The notes under the pieces: model-generated
Databases searched by the model: none
What the model saw: only the letters and a program-made list of their open reading frames with translations
Told to the model about the DNA's origin: nothing
Shown here: piece after piece, positions 35,400 to 44,178 of the stretch
Layout of the letters: each line of letters opens with the position of its first letter
How positions within the stretch are numbered: the stretch's first letter is position 1
Program-made: the position numbers and the translations under genes
Assembly (NCBI RefSeq): GCF_000300515.1
Contig: NZ_AMSI01000005.1
Coordinates: forward strand, 124,001-188,000
Reading direction: 5' to 3'
Length of the DNA: 64,000 nucleotides
Source: Nitratireductor indicus C115
GTDB taxonomy: Bacteria > Pseudomonadota > Alphaproteobacteria > Rhizobiales > Rhizobiaceae

Positions 35400-35939
35400 T
35401 TGGGGGCAGATCAGAAAGGCGCGAGAATAACCCGGGAAGACACGACCCGGTGGAGGCATTCCAGCCGCTCCCTGCTGCCATCGCCGCTTGCGGCGGTGGC
35501 CGGTGCGCTTCTGTGGGGGCTCTTTCTCGGAGCCAACGCCTGGGTTTTCCTGACCTTTGCCGAATGGCGCACGCCATCGCGCATGACCGCTCTGGTCCTA
35601 CTGTTCTTTCTCGGAGGGACCATCGCCTTTCCCCTGGGCCATATTGCCTATCGGCTCACCAGCCGGCGCGACACGGTGGAGGCGCGCTTTGCGGCAGCTT
35701 TCCTGTCCTTCGCGGTCATGACCATCGGCGTCACCGCAGGGCTCTATGCACTCCAGTACCGCCTCTATTACGCCCAGTGGCACGGCTCCTTTCTTTCCGT
35801 CGAATGGGTGTTGCAATTCGTGTTCACGACGGCGGGAGCGCTTTATCAGTTCGCCGTTGTCGGTCTCAGGGTCTATTTTCCCTGGGGATTTGCCGCTCTT
35901 TTCCTGCTTGCCCTTCACTATGCTGCCAAGCCGCGTTGA
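35400..35939 (+). CDS. Hypothetical multi-pass membrane protein
   Basis: A 179-residue protein with four hydrophobic segments at about 30-50, 64-83, 99-119 and 137-173. No recognised family. It begins with a TTG at 35400 and has only a weak ribosome site; no better start precedes the first helix, so the N-terminus is uncertain. It follows DUF2259 by 14 bases and ends the binding protein/peptidase operon, before purB. Confidence 0.65.
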   Translation: MGADQKGARITREDTTRWRHSSRSLLPSPLAAVAGALLWGLFLGANAWVFLTFAEWRTPSRMTALVLLFFLGGTIAFPLGHIAYRLTSRRDTVEARFAAAFLSFAVMTIGVTAGLYALQYRLYYAQWHGSFLSVEWVLQFVFTTAGALYQFAVVGLRVYFPWGFAALFLLALHYAAKPR

Positions 35940-36000
35940 GCTAAGCGTCCCGCTCTGATACGGAAACGCCAATCTCAATAGAAACGAGGGCAAGGCTCGC

Positions 36001-37308
36001 ATGATCCCGCGCTATTCGCGGCCGGAAATGGTCGCCATCTGGTCGCCCGAGACCAAGTTCCGCATCTGGTTCGAAATCGAGGCATATGCCGCCGACGCAA
36101 TGGCTGAACTCGGTATCGTTCCAAAGGAAGCGGCCAAGATTATCTGGGACAAGGGCGGCAAGGCCACGTTCGACATCGATCGTATCGATGAGATCGAGCG
36201 TGAGACCAAACATGATGTGATCGCCTTCCTGACGCATCTGGCCGAGATCGTCGGACCCGAAGCGCGTTTCGTGCACCAGGGCATGACCTCGTCCGACGTG
36301 CTCGACACCTGCCTCAGCGTCCAGCTCGTGCGCGCCACCGATATCCTGCTTGCCGACCTCGATGCCCTGCTCGCCGCGCTCAAGAAGCGCGCCTTCGAGC
36401 ACAAGGACACGGTTACCATCGGCCGCAGCCACGGCATCCATGCCGAACCGACCACCTTCGGCGTCAAGCTGGCGCAGGCCTATGCGGAATTCTCGCGCTG
36501 CCGCGAGCGCCTGGTGAATGCGCGGGCGGAAATCGCCACCTGCGCCATTTCCGGTGCGGTCGGCACCTTCGCCAATATCGATCCGCGCGTCGAGGAGCAT
36601 GTGGCGGCGAAGATGGGGCTGACGCCCGAACCCGTTTCGACGCAGGTCATCCCGCGCGACCGGCACGCCATGTATTTCGCAACGCTTGCCGTTATCGCTT
36701 CGTCCATCGAGCGGCTGTCGGTTGAGGTGCGTCATCTGCAGCGCACGGAAGTTCTGGAAGCCGAGGAGTATTTCTCGCCCGGCCAGAAAGGCTCTTCCGC
36801 GATGCCGCACAAGCGCAATCCCGTGCTTTCGGAAAACCTGACGGGGCTTGCACGCATGGTGCGCGCCTATGCAACGCCAGCGCTCGAAAATGTGGCGCTG
36901 TGGCATGAGCGCGATATTTCGCACTCTTCCGTCGAACGCATGATCGGGCCTGACGCCACCGTCACGCTCGACTTCGCGCTTGGCCGTCTCACCGGCATGA
37001 TGGAAAAGCTGGTCGTCTACCCCGAAGCCATGCAGAAGAACATGGATCGCTTCCGCGGCCTCGTTCACTCACAGCGCGTGCTTCTGGCGCTCACGCAGGC
37101 AGGCGTCTCGCGCGAGGACGCCTACCGTCTCGTGCAGCGCAACGCCATGAAGGTCTGGGAACAGGGAGCGGACTTCCTGACGGAACTTCTTGGCGACAAG
37201 GATGTGCGTGCAGCACTTTCCGAAGAGGAAATCCGCGACAAGTTCGACCTTGGTTACCACACCAAGCATGTCGACACGATCTTCAAGCGGGTCTTCGGCG
37301 AGAGCTGA
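36001..37308 (+). CDS. purB: Adenylosuccinate lyase
   Basis: A 435-residue enzyme of the fumarase/aspartase superfamily. It cleaves SAICAR in purine synthesis and adenylosuccinate on the way to AMP. The superfamily signature GSSAMPHKRNP lies at residues 264-274, and HQGMTSSDVLDT and GRSHGIHAEPTTFG supply active-site His and Thr/Ser residues. Length is typical. It starts at ATG 36001 with a short upstream region. Followed by a 13-bp perfect palindrome and a repeat mosaic. Confidence 0.97.
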   Translation: MIPRYSRPEMVAIWSPETKFRIWFEIEAYAADAMAELGIVPKEAAKIIWDKGGKATFDIDRIDEIERETKHDVIAFLTHLAEIVGPEARFVHQGMTSSDVLDTCLSVQLVRATDILLADLDALLAALKKRAFEHKDTVTIGRSHGIHAEPTTFGVKLAQAYAEFSRCRERLVNARAEIATCAISGAVGTFANIDPRVEEHVAAKMGLTPEPVSTQVIPRDRHAMYFATLAVIASSIERLSVEVRHLQRTEVLEAEEYFSPGQKGSSAMPHKRNPVLSENLTGLARMVRAYATPALENVALWHERDISHSSVERMIGPDATVTLDFALGRLTGMMEKLVVYPEAMQKNMDRFRGLVHSQRVLLALTQAGVSREDAYRLVQRNAMKVWEQGADFLTELLGDKDVRAALSEEEIRDKFDLGYHTKHVDTIFKRVFGES

Positions 37309-37336
37309 GGCTCTCCTCAACCGCCAACCTGATGAC

Positions 37337-37367
37337 GTAAATCCCCGGGACAAGCCCGGGGATTTAC
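37337..37367. repeat. 13-bp perfect palindrome after purB
   Basis: GTAAATCCCCGGG (37337-37349) and its exact reverse complement (37355-37367) flank the 5-base loop ACAAG. There is no T-run, so it is a REP-like stem rather than a canonical terminator; it may still stabilise or end the purB transcript. Confidence 0.8.
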
Positions 37368-37375
37368 GGAGACGC

Positions 37376-37556
37376 TTTTCTGCTCCATCTCCTCATTTTG
37401 CCGCATTCGCGCGGGCGTCGGATGTTTCCATCCGACTGCAAAATGCTCCAACGCATGTCTCCCGGAAGTGGGTACCGGTTCCGGGATAAGGACATGCGTT
37501 AGATCAAGAACTTGAAGCGCAGGGAGCGTATCTGAAAGATCGCGATACGCTTTAGC
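37376..37556 (-). repeat. Composite intergenic repeat, family B partial joined to family A
   Basis: On the minus strand a family-A copy (TAAAGCGTATCGCGATCTTTC to GGGAGACATGCG, 37556 down to 37447) runs directly into a family-B part (GGAGCATTTTGCAGTCGGATGG and on, 37446 to 37376). The minus-strand VOC gene ends with the TAA of the family-A start, at 37552-37554. Confidence 0.78.
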
Positions 37557-38373
37557 CACCATCCCTTGCCATAGGCGCAACGCGGATCACCGTGCCCCAC
37601 GGGTCGGCAAATTCCTTTTCCGCGCTTGCATTGCGGCTTTGCAGTTGAACCCAGGAAAGGCCGGTGCGCCGGGGATCGCGAGCGCCTGCTCCGGCACTCC
37701 GCCAGGTGTTGGCGCCGATGTGATGGTGATAGCCGCCGGTTGCCAGGAACACCGCCTGCGAACCGTAGCGTGCCATCGTGTCGAAGCCCTGTGCTTCATG
37801 CCACCAGCCCTCGGCCGTGCGCGGATCACCGACACGCAGATGCACATGGCCGACGACCGTTTTTTCAGGCACGCCCTGCCAGCCCCGGTCGCCCTCGCCG
37901 AGCGTACCGAGAAGGCTCTGAAAATCCAGAGGATTGGTAGCCATCTCTATGCCAGAGGTCGTGCGGCGCCAGCTCTCAGGTGCGCGATCCGCATAGATTT
38001 CGATGCCGTTGCCTTCAGGGTCCGACAGGTAGATCGCCTCACTGACAAGGTGGTCGGAAGCGCCTTCCAGTGGCAGCCTGTTGTCACGAGCAAACACTGA
38101 CCAGCGCGCAAGGTCCGACCGCTCCGGCAGAAGAAAAGCCGTGTGAAAGAGGCCGGCCTCGCGGGGATCGTCAGGCATGGCGGATGGATCTTCCTCGATC
38201 TCCAGCAGCGTGCGGCCACCGGCGCCGAGCCTGTAGACATTGCCGGATCGCCCGTTGTCCTCAAGGCCGAGGACCTTTCCATAGAAGTCTGCCAGCCGCC
38301 CCGCATCGCGAGCCTTCAGGCCTACGCTCTCGACGCTGACGGGCGTCGTCACCGCAAAGGGAAATTCGCTCAT
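37552..38373 (-). CDS. VOC family (glyoxalase/extradiol dioxygenase fold) protein
   Basis: A 273-residue protein of two tandem vicinal-oxygen-chelate modules (CatE-like). The first begins ESVGLKARDAGRLADFY with IEIYADR at its end; the second has GHVHLRVGD, then FLATGGYHHHIGANTW. Metal-ligand candidates are H in GLFHTAFLL, E in GIEIYAD and the second-module HH pair. Such proteins are metal-dependent dioxygenases or lyases; substrate unknown. The stop codon is the edge of a repeat. Divergent from an RBBP9-like hydrolase with a 245-base gap. Confidence 0.82.
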   Translation of the reverse strand: MSEFPFAVTTPVSVESVGLKARDAGRLADFYGKVLGLEDNGRSGNVYRLGAGGRTLLEIEEDPSAMPDDPREAGLFHTAFLLPERSDLARWSVFARDNRLPLEGASDHLVSEAIYLSDPEGNGIEIYADRAPESWRRTTSGIEMATNPLDFQSLLGTLGEGDRGWQGVPEKTVVGHVHLRVGDPRTAEGWWHEAQGFDTMARYGSQAVFLATGGYHHHIGANTWRSAGAGARDPRRTGLSWVQLQSRNASAEKEFADPWGTVIRVAPMARDGG

Positions 38374-38618
38374 TTCAAGTCTCCCGACACAAGTCTTTCT
38401 TCAAGGGCGGCCTGCGCACAGCGCTTTCGCCAGAAGGTCAGTGGCCGTTCGTTCGTTTCATCTGTCCTATAGCTGGAGCGAAATGGGGTTTGAGGCAACA
38501 AGACAAGAGCGAACACGCTGTTCACATTTTTCGAACCAATTCCTAAAATCTGTTCATTCTCAAGGCGGATGCACAATCAAGGTTGAATGCTGCGTGCGAG
38601 ATAGCTACATGCCCGGCC

Positions 38619-39167
38619 ATGAAAACAGCTGAAGCCGATATTCTCATCATCCCGGGCTATACCAATTCCGGCCCCGATCACTGGCAGACCCGTTGGCAAT
38701 CGCGCCTTTCAACCGCCCGGCGGGTAGAGCAGGACGCCTGGTCGAAGCCGGTGCGCGAGGATTGGGTGGCAAAGGTCGCAGAGGCCGTCAACGCGGCGGA
38801 GCGCCCCGTGGTGCTCGTCGCCCATTCGCTTGGTGTCGCGGCTACAATCCACGCCATCCCGCAATTTCAGAAGCCCGTGGCCGGCGCGTTCCTTGTGGCG
38901 CCGCCGGATGTTGCGAACCCGAAGATTCGGCCAAAACATCTCATGACGTTCGGTCCGTATCCGCGCGACCCGCTGCCCTTCCCTTCCATGACCATCGCCA
39001 GCCGCAACGATCATTTCTGCGACTTCGACGTCGCGGAAGACATCGCAGCAAGCTGGGGATCGCTCTTTCTCGATGCGGGCGATGCCGGGCACATCAATTC
39101 GGAAGCCGGTTTCGGGCCATGGCCCGAAGGCTCGCTGACCTTCGCGCGCTTTCTCCAAACGCTTTAA
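38619..39167 (+). CDS. RBBP9/YdeN-family serine hydrolase
   Basis: A 182-residue alpha/beta-hydrolase. The family opening IIPGYTNSGPDHWQTRW is exact, the nucleophile elbow is AHSLGV, the acid is in ASRNDHFC and the histidine in DAGHINSEAGFG. Biological substrate unknown. ATG 38619 chosen over an upstream codon because it matches the family N-terminus. Ends 27 bases before the convergent LysR gene. Confidence 0.88.
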   Translation: MKTAEADILIIPGYTNSGPDHWQTRWQSRLSTARRVEQDAWSKPVREDWVAKVAEAVNAAERPVVLVAHSLGVAATIHAIPQFQKPVAGAFLVAPPDVANPKIRPKHLMTFGPYPRDPLPFPSMTIASRNDHFCDFDVAEDIAASWGSLFLDAGDAGHINSEAGFGPWPEGSLTFARFLQTL

Positions 39168-39194
39168 ACGCCCCGCAGCCGGGACCTCCGGCCT

Positions 39195-40121
39195 CTATCC
39201 GCGGCTCAGCACATTTGCGTAGTCCGTCTCGATCCGTATGACGGACTCCCGAATACGATCAATCATTTCCCGGGCGACCAGCGGCAACTCCAGAACACTG
39301 GAGGTGACGAGCCAGACATGGGTTTCGATACGCTCGGCGAGCGGACGAAACACGATGGACGGGTCGCGCGGGGCGACCATTGCAAGGCTGGAGATGATCG
39401 AAACGCCAAAACCGGCGCTTACCATGGCGCAGGCGGCTTCAAGCATCTGCACCTCGGCAGCCTCGCGCGGCGCAAGGCCGATCGAGTGGAACGCTTCGTA
39501 GATGGCGGGATAGGACATGTCGCTACGCCCAAGCGCAATAAAGGGATCGTCACACAAGTCGCGCAGGGAAACCACTTCCTTGCTGGCCAGACGGTGGTTG
39601 GCCGGCAGGGCGCAGATCATGGAGAGATGCGCGAACGGCTCGCAATGCAGCATGCTGTGGGTGGTGGGAACCAGGGACAGGCCGAAATCGGCGGACCGCG
39701 TCAGCATCACATCGGCAATACTTGGCGATGTGCGCGTGAGAAGCGTGACCTTGAGCCCGGTGCCGCGGCCCAGCATGTCGGCCACGACGCGTGGAATGAG
39801 CTGAAGGCTGATCGCGGGGAAGCCGACAATGGTGAGCTGACCCCGGTCAAACTCCCTGATTTCACGCGCCGCCTTCTGAACGCGCAGAACTCCGGCTTCG
39901 AGCTTGGCCGTCTCCGTATGGAGAACGCGCGCCTCCGGCGTCGGCACCAACCTGCCCGTATCGCGGTTGAACAAGGTGATTTCGCAGGAATCCTCGAACA
40001 ATCGCAAGAGCTTGCTGACAGCCGGCTGGCTCACGTTGAGCGCCTCGGCGGCCTTGGTTACCGAACCGCTGGTCATGAAAGCGTTAAACGCCTCGATCTG
40101 CCGGACATTGGTTTTGCGCAT
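39195..40121 (-). CDS. LysR-type transcriptional regulator
   Basis: A 308-residue regulator: N-terminal winged helix-turn-helix (about 3-62, RQIEAFNAFMTSGSVTKAAEALNVSQPAVSKLL split over the motif), then the effector-binding domain. The N-terminus resembles OccR/NocR-type opine regulators. It is transcribed away from the nine-gene amine uptake and oxidation operon across a 109-base shared region, the standard layout for a LysR protein activating the divergent operon in response to its substrate. The frame is open upstream, but ATG 40121 is the family start. Confidence 0.9.
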   Translation of the reverse strand: MRKTNVRQIEAFNAFMTSGSVTKAAEALNVSQPAVSKLLRLFEDSCEITLFNRDTGRLVPTPEARVLHTETAKLEAGVLRVQKAAREIREFDRGQLTIVGFPAISLQLIPRVVADMLGRGTGLKVTLLTRTSPSIADVMLTRSADFGLSLVPTTHSMLHCEPFAHLSMICALPANHRLASKEVVSLRDLCDDPFIALGRSDMSYPAIYEAFHSIGLAPREAAEVQMLEAACAMVSAGFGVSIISSLAMVAPRDPSIVFRPLAERIETHVWLVTSSVLELPLVAREMIDRIRESVIRIETDYANVLSRG

Positions 40122-40230
40122 GCAAATTGCATAACCTTTTGGAATACGGATCGCAAATAATATGATTTGAAATTCAGGGAAGCTCTCCGTTGAATAGGCT
40201 CGCCACCGTATAAGAACAAAGGGGAAGCAT

Positions 40231-41280
40231 ATGAAAAGGATTAGGCTGTCGCTTGCGAGCGGGATTCTGGCAGCGAGTTGTTCCATTCTCGCCACGGGCT
40301 CGGCCCTGGCCCAGGACAAGACCCTGACCGTTGGAGGATATGGCGGGTCGTTCGAGACGCTGATGAAGGAACTCATCATTCCGGAATTCGAAAGCCGGCA
40401 TGAGGTGAAGATTCAGTTCGTGCCCGGAAACTCCACCGAGAACCTCGCCCGCCTGCAGGCTCAGAAGGGCAATCAGGAACTCGATGTCGTCATCCTCGAC
40501 GACGGCCCGATGTATCAGGCCGATGCGCTCGGCTTCTGCGCGCCCATGAAAACCTCGACACCCGGCGACGAAATCTACGACATAGCCAAGCTTGGACCGA
40601 ACTCCATCGGCATCGGCTTCGTGGCCACCGGCTTCACCTACAACACCAAGTGGTTCGAGCGCGAGGGCTGGGAGCCGCCGTCAAGCTGGATGGACCTGGC
40701 GGACGAGAAGTACAGCCAGATTCTTTCGATTCCGCCGATCTCCAACACCTATGGCCTGCATACGCTCGTGATGATGGCGCGCCTGAACGGCGGCGGCGAA
40801 AAGGATATCGATCCCGGCTTCAGCACGATGGCAGACAAGGTCGCCCCGAATGTGCTGGTATTCGAACCCTCTTCCGGCAAGATGTCCGAACTGTTCCAGT
40901 CCGAAGAGATCGCACTGTCGATCTGGGGATCAGGCCGCACCAAGTCGCTTGCGGACACCGGCTTCCCGGCAAAGTTCGCCTACCCCAAGGAGGGCGCGGT
41001 GGCGCTGATGCTTGCTGCCTGCCCCGTCGTTGAAAACGATGTCTCCGACCTCGCCAACGCCTTTGTGGATTTCCTGCTCGAACCCGAAATCCAGGTGCGT
41101 CTTGCCGACGCCATGGGATCGGGCCCGGTCAACAAGAACGCCAAGCTGCCTGACGAGTTGGCTGCGTGGCTGCCTTACGGACCCGAGCAGATCGGCAAGC
41201 TGATCGCCGTCGATTGGGATACGATCAACCCGGCGCGCGAGGAATGGACCAAGCGCTGGGCCCGCGAAATCGAACGCTGA
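40231..41280 (+). CDS. PotD-like ABC transporter substrate-binding protein
   Basis: A 349-residue periplasmic protein of the spermidine/putrescine type (COG0687). Signal peptide about 1-27 (ending GSALAQ). LTVGGYGGSFETLMKELIIPEFE is the usual family start. The charged, amine-binding pocket cannot be placed by eye. First gene of the operon, ATG 40231 with AGGGGAAG upstream. Delivers substrate to the ATPase and two permeases that follow. Confidence 0.9.
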   Translation: MKRIRLSLASGILAASCSILATGSALAQDKTLTVGGYGGSFETLMKELIIPEFESRHEVKIQFVPGNSTENLARLQAQKGNQELDVVILDDGPMYQADALGFCAPMKTSTPGDEIYDIAKLGPNSIGIGFVATGFTYNTKWFEREGWEPPSSWMDLADEKYSQILSIPPISNTYGLHTLVMMARLNGGGEKDIDPGFSTMADKVAPNVLVFEPSSGKMSELFQSEEIALSIWGSGRTKSLADTGFPAKFAYPKEGAVALMLAACPVVENDVSDLANAFVDFLLEPEIQVRLADAMGSGPVNKNAKLPDELAAWLPYGPEQIGKLIAVDWDTINPAREEWTKRWAREIER

Positions 41281-41321
41281 TCGCGACATCGAGATCGCCG
41301 CACCCGCCCCGGCCAGAGCGA

Positions 41322-41343
41322 TGTGCGTCCAGACGGACGCACA
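41322..41343 (+). repeat. Intercistronic hairpin after the binding-protein gene
   Basis: TGTGCGTCC (41322-41330) pairs exactly with GGACGCACA (41335-41343), loop AGAC; no T-run. Such hairpins after a periplasmic binding protein gene often stabilise the upstream mRNA, letting the binding protein outnumber the membrane subunits (inference). Confidence 0.65.
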
Positions 41344-41432
41344 AGGGATGCTTTGCCGAACGAATTTCCGCATGCTGCGGATGTCGGGCGCCTTTGTCAG
41401 AAGGCAGCAGCTTTCGGACAGGTGCGGCGGCC

Positions 41433-42521
41433 ATGGATCAACCAGCTTTCAATCACGGGCTGCAAATGGCTTTTCTTGAGCTTCAGGCGCTGAACAAGCG
41501 TTACAACAACGTCGTTGCCGTGGAGGACTTCAATCTCAGCATCGAGCGCGGCGAATTCGTCTCGCTGCTGGGGCCTTCCGGCTGCGGCAAAACCACCACC
41601 TTGCAGATGATCGCCGGCTTCACGCAACCGACATCGGGCGCGATCATGCTGAACGGGCGCGATCTGGGTGCGGTTCCGGCGCGCAAGCGCGGCCTCGGCA
41701 TCGTGTTCCAGACCTATGCGCTTTTCCCGCACATGACGGTGGAGCAGAATGTCGGTTTCGGCCTGGAGATGCGTAAAATCCCTGCCGACGAGCGCCGGCG
41801 ACGCGTTGCCGATGCGCTTGACCTCGTTCATCTGACGCATCTCGGCGACCGTTTTCCCCGCAACATGAGCGGCGGACAGCGGCAGCGCGTGGCGCTTGCC
41901 CGTGCACTCGTGATCGAACCGGAACTCCTGTTGCTGGACGAGCCGCTCTCGAACCTCGATGCGAAACTGCGCGAGGAGATGCAGCTGGAGCTGCGCCGCA
42001 TCCAGCAGGAAGCGGGTGTCACGACCCTTCTCGTCACGCATGACCAGTCGGAGGCCATGGCCTTGAGCGACCGGGTTGCGGTCATGCAGGGCGGACGTCT
42101 CATTCAGGAAGACAGTCCCTTCGACGTCTATGAAAAACCGGCAACGTCCTTCATCTCGACCTTCCTCGGCAAGACGAACAGCCTTGCCGCAACCCTGGAG
42201 CGCGACAAGGCGGGGACAACCATCGTCATCGACGGCACACGTCTTTCCGGCCCCGATACGGCGCTTGCAGCCGGACCGGTCGAGGTCTCGCTGCGCCCCG
42301 AACGCATCGAACTCACAGATGCGGAGAAAGCGACCATTTCAGGCAATGTGATAGAGCGCGTTTTCCTGGGCGATCAATGGCTCTTCCGGGTCGAGACGCC
42401 CATCGGCAAGCTGCTCGTCATGCAGCGCAATCTGGGGCGGCGCGAAGCCAATGTCGGCGAGAGGCTGCACCTTTCCTGGGAGCCGGAGGCCATGCGGCTT
42501 CTGCCACGCGGAGAGGGCTGA
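41433..42521 (+). CDS. PotA-like ABC transporter ATPase
   Basis: A 362-residue ATPase: Walker A GPSGCGKTT, signature MSGGQRQR, Walker B LLLLDEPLSNLD, and a C-terminal TOBE domain (from about residue 275). Energises the polyamine-type importer. ATG 41433 used; ATG 41466 (MAFLELQAL) is nearly as plausible, and neither has a strong ribosome site. Its stop overlaps the next start (TGATG). Confidence 0.92.
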   Translation: MDQPAFNHGLQMAFLELQALNKRYNNVVAVEDFNLSIERGEFVSLLGPSGCGKTTTLQMIAGFTQPTSGAIMLNGRDLGAVPARKRGLGIVFQTYALFPHMTVEQNVGFGLEMRKIPADERRRRVADALDLVHLTHLGDRFPRNMSGGQRQRVALARALVIEPELLLLDEPLSNLDAKLREEMQLELRRIQQEAGVTTLLVTHDQSEAMALSDRVAVMQGGRLIQEDSPFDVYEKPATSFISTFLGKTNSLAATLERDKAGTTIVIDGTRLSGPDTALAAGPVEVSLRPERIELTDAEKATISGNVIERVFLGDQWLFRVETPIGKLLVMQRNLGRREANVGERLHLSWEPEAMRLLPRGEG

Positions 42522-43381
42522 TGAAAACCACCGGAACCAGTACCCCATGGCTCCTCAGCGCACCAGCATTGGCACTCTTTGCAGCGCTGCTTCTGACGCC
42601 GCTCGCCATGACCTTCCTGCTTTCCTTCAACAGCTTCTCCTTTTACGGGGGCATCGAGAACACGTTCGGCTTCCAGAATTACGCCGAGGTGCTGAGTGAC
42701 GTCTATTTCTATGAAATCTTCGGTCGCACCTTTCTGATCGCCTTCATCACCACGGCGATCTGCGCCCTGCTCGGCCTGCCCGAAGCTTATATCCTGTTTC
42801 GCATGAAGCCCGCCTGGCGCTCATTCATGCTGCTCATCGTGCTCGGGCCCCTCCTCATCTCGGTCGTGGTGCGCACGCTGGGATGGGCGATCCTGCTCGG
42901 CAACAAGGGCGTGATCAACGAGTTCCTGCGCGATATCGGCCTCATCAGCTCGCCCATCCGGATGATGTACACCTCCACAGGGATCGTCATCGCGCTCGTG
43001 CATGTGATGATCCCCTTCATGATCCTGGCAGTCTGGGCAGCGCTCCAGAGGCAGGACCCGGCAACGGAACGCGCCGCGGAATCGCTTGGCGCCGGTCCGC
43101 TCACGATCTTCATGCGCATCGTCCTGCCGCAGGCCATGCCCGGCGTTCTCTCGGGTTCGCTGATCGTCTTCTCACTGTCGGCAAGCGCCTTTGCGACGCC
43201 GGCGGTGCTGGGTGGGCGGCGCATCAAGATGGTCTCAACCACGGTTTATGACGAGTTCCTGAACACACTCAACTGGCCACTGGGTGCGGCCATCGCAATC
43301 CTGCTTCTGGTCTCCGTCCTGACCATCATGCTCGCCTGGAACAAGCTGGTGGAGCGCCGCTATTCGGGGGTCTTCGAATGA
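42521..43381 (+). CDS. PotB-like ABC permease
   Basis: A 286-residue inner-membrane subunit with six predicted helices and the binding-protein-dependent transport EAA loop (AAESLGAGPLTIFMRIVLP). Starts one base before the ATPase stop ends and ends in a 4-base overlap (ATGA) with the next permease. GAGAGG precedes the ATG. Confidence 0.92.
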   Translation: MKTTGTSTPWLLSAPALALFAALLLTPLAMTFLLSFNSFSFYGGIENTFGFQNYAEVLSDVYFYEIFGRTFLIAFITTAICALLGLPEAYILFRMKPAWRSFMLLIVLGPLLISVVVRTLGWAILLGNKGVINEFLRDIGLISSPIRMMYTSTGIVIALVHVMIPFMILAVWAALQRQDPATERAAESLGAGPLTIFMRIVLPQAMPGVLSGSLIVFSLSASAFATPAVLGGRRIKMVSTTVYDEFLNTLNWPLGAAIAILLLVSVLTIMLAWNKLVERRYSGVFE

Positions 43382-44178
43382 ACCGCAACGGCATTTTCGC
43401 TCTGTGTTTCAACGCATTGTTTGCGCTTTTCATGGTGGGCCCGCTGCTTATCGTGATCGGGGTTTCCTTTACCCCGACCGGCTATCTGGAGTTTCCGCCC
43501 AGCGCGATCTCGTTCCGCTGGTTCAAGGCGATCCTCGACAATCCCGACTTTATCGACGCGGCCTGGATCAGCCTCGAACTCGGTCTTGCATCGGCGACCT
43601 TGTCGACGGTTCTCGCAGTACCGGCCGCTCTGGCCATCGGACGGGAACGCTTTCGCGGGCGCGATGCGCTGCAGGGACTTTTCCTGTCGCCACTCACGGT
43701 CCCCACCGTGGTGCTGGGTGTCGCCTTCCTGCGCTTTCTGAGCCTGTTCGACATCAACGGCACGTTTTTCGGGCTTGTTCTGTGCCATGCGGTGATCGTC
43801 ACGCCTTTCGTCCTCAGGCTGGTTCTTGCCTCGGTCACGGGTGTGGACCGTTCCATCGAGATGGCAGCGACATCGCTCGGCGCATCCCATTGGACCGTGT
43901 TTCGCCGCGTGACGCTGCCGCTCATTCTGCCCGGCGTAGTGGGCGGCTGGGTGTTGGCCTTCATCACGAGTTTCGACGAGTTGACCGTGACGGTGTTCAT
44001 CGTCAATCCGTCGACGACCACACTGCCCGTCCGGTTGTTCTCGCACATCACGCAGACGACCGATCCGCTGATAGCGTCGATCTCCACCATGGTCATCCTG
44101 CTGACGGTTCTCCTGATGCTTGCGGTCAACAAGCTCTATGGGCTCGACCGGCTTCTGATCGGAGGAGAAGCGCGATGA
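43378..44178 (+). CDS. PotC-like ABC permease
   Basis: A 266-residue second permease with six helices and the EAA loop (MAATSLGASHWTVFRRVTLP). Overlaps the upstream permease and the downstream oxidoreductase by 4 bases each, so the importer and first oxidase are translationally coupled. Confidence 0.92.
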   Translation: MNRNGIFALCFNALFALFMVGPLLIVIGVSFTPTGYLEFPPSAISFRWFKAILDNPDFIDAAWISLELGLASATLSTVLAVPAALAIGRERFRGRDALQGLFLSPLTVPTVVLGVAFLRFLSLFDINGTFFGLVLCHAVIVTPFVLRLVLASVTGVDRSIEMAATSLGASHWTVFRRVTLPLILPGVVGGWVLAFITSFDELTVTVFIVNPSTTTLPVRLFSHITQTTDPLIASISTMVILLTVLLMLAVNKLYGLDRLLIGGEAR

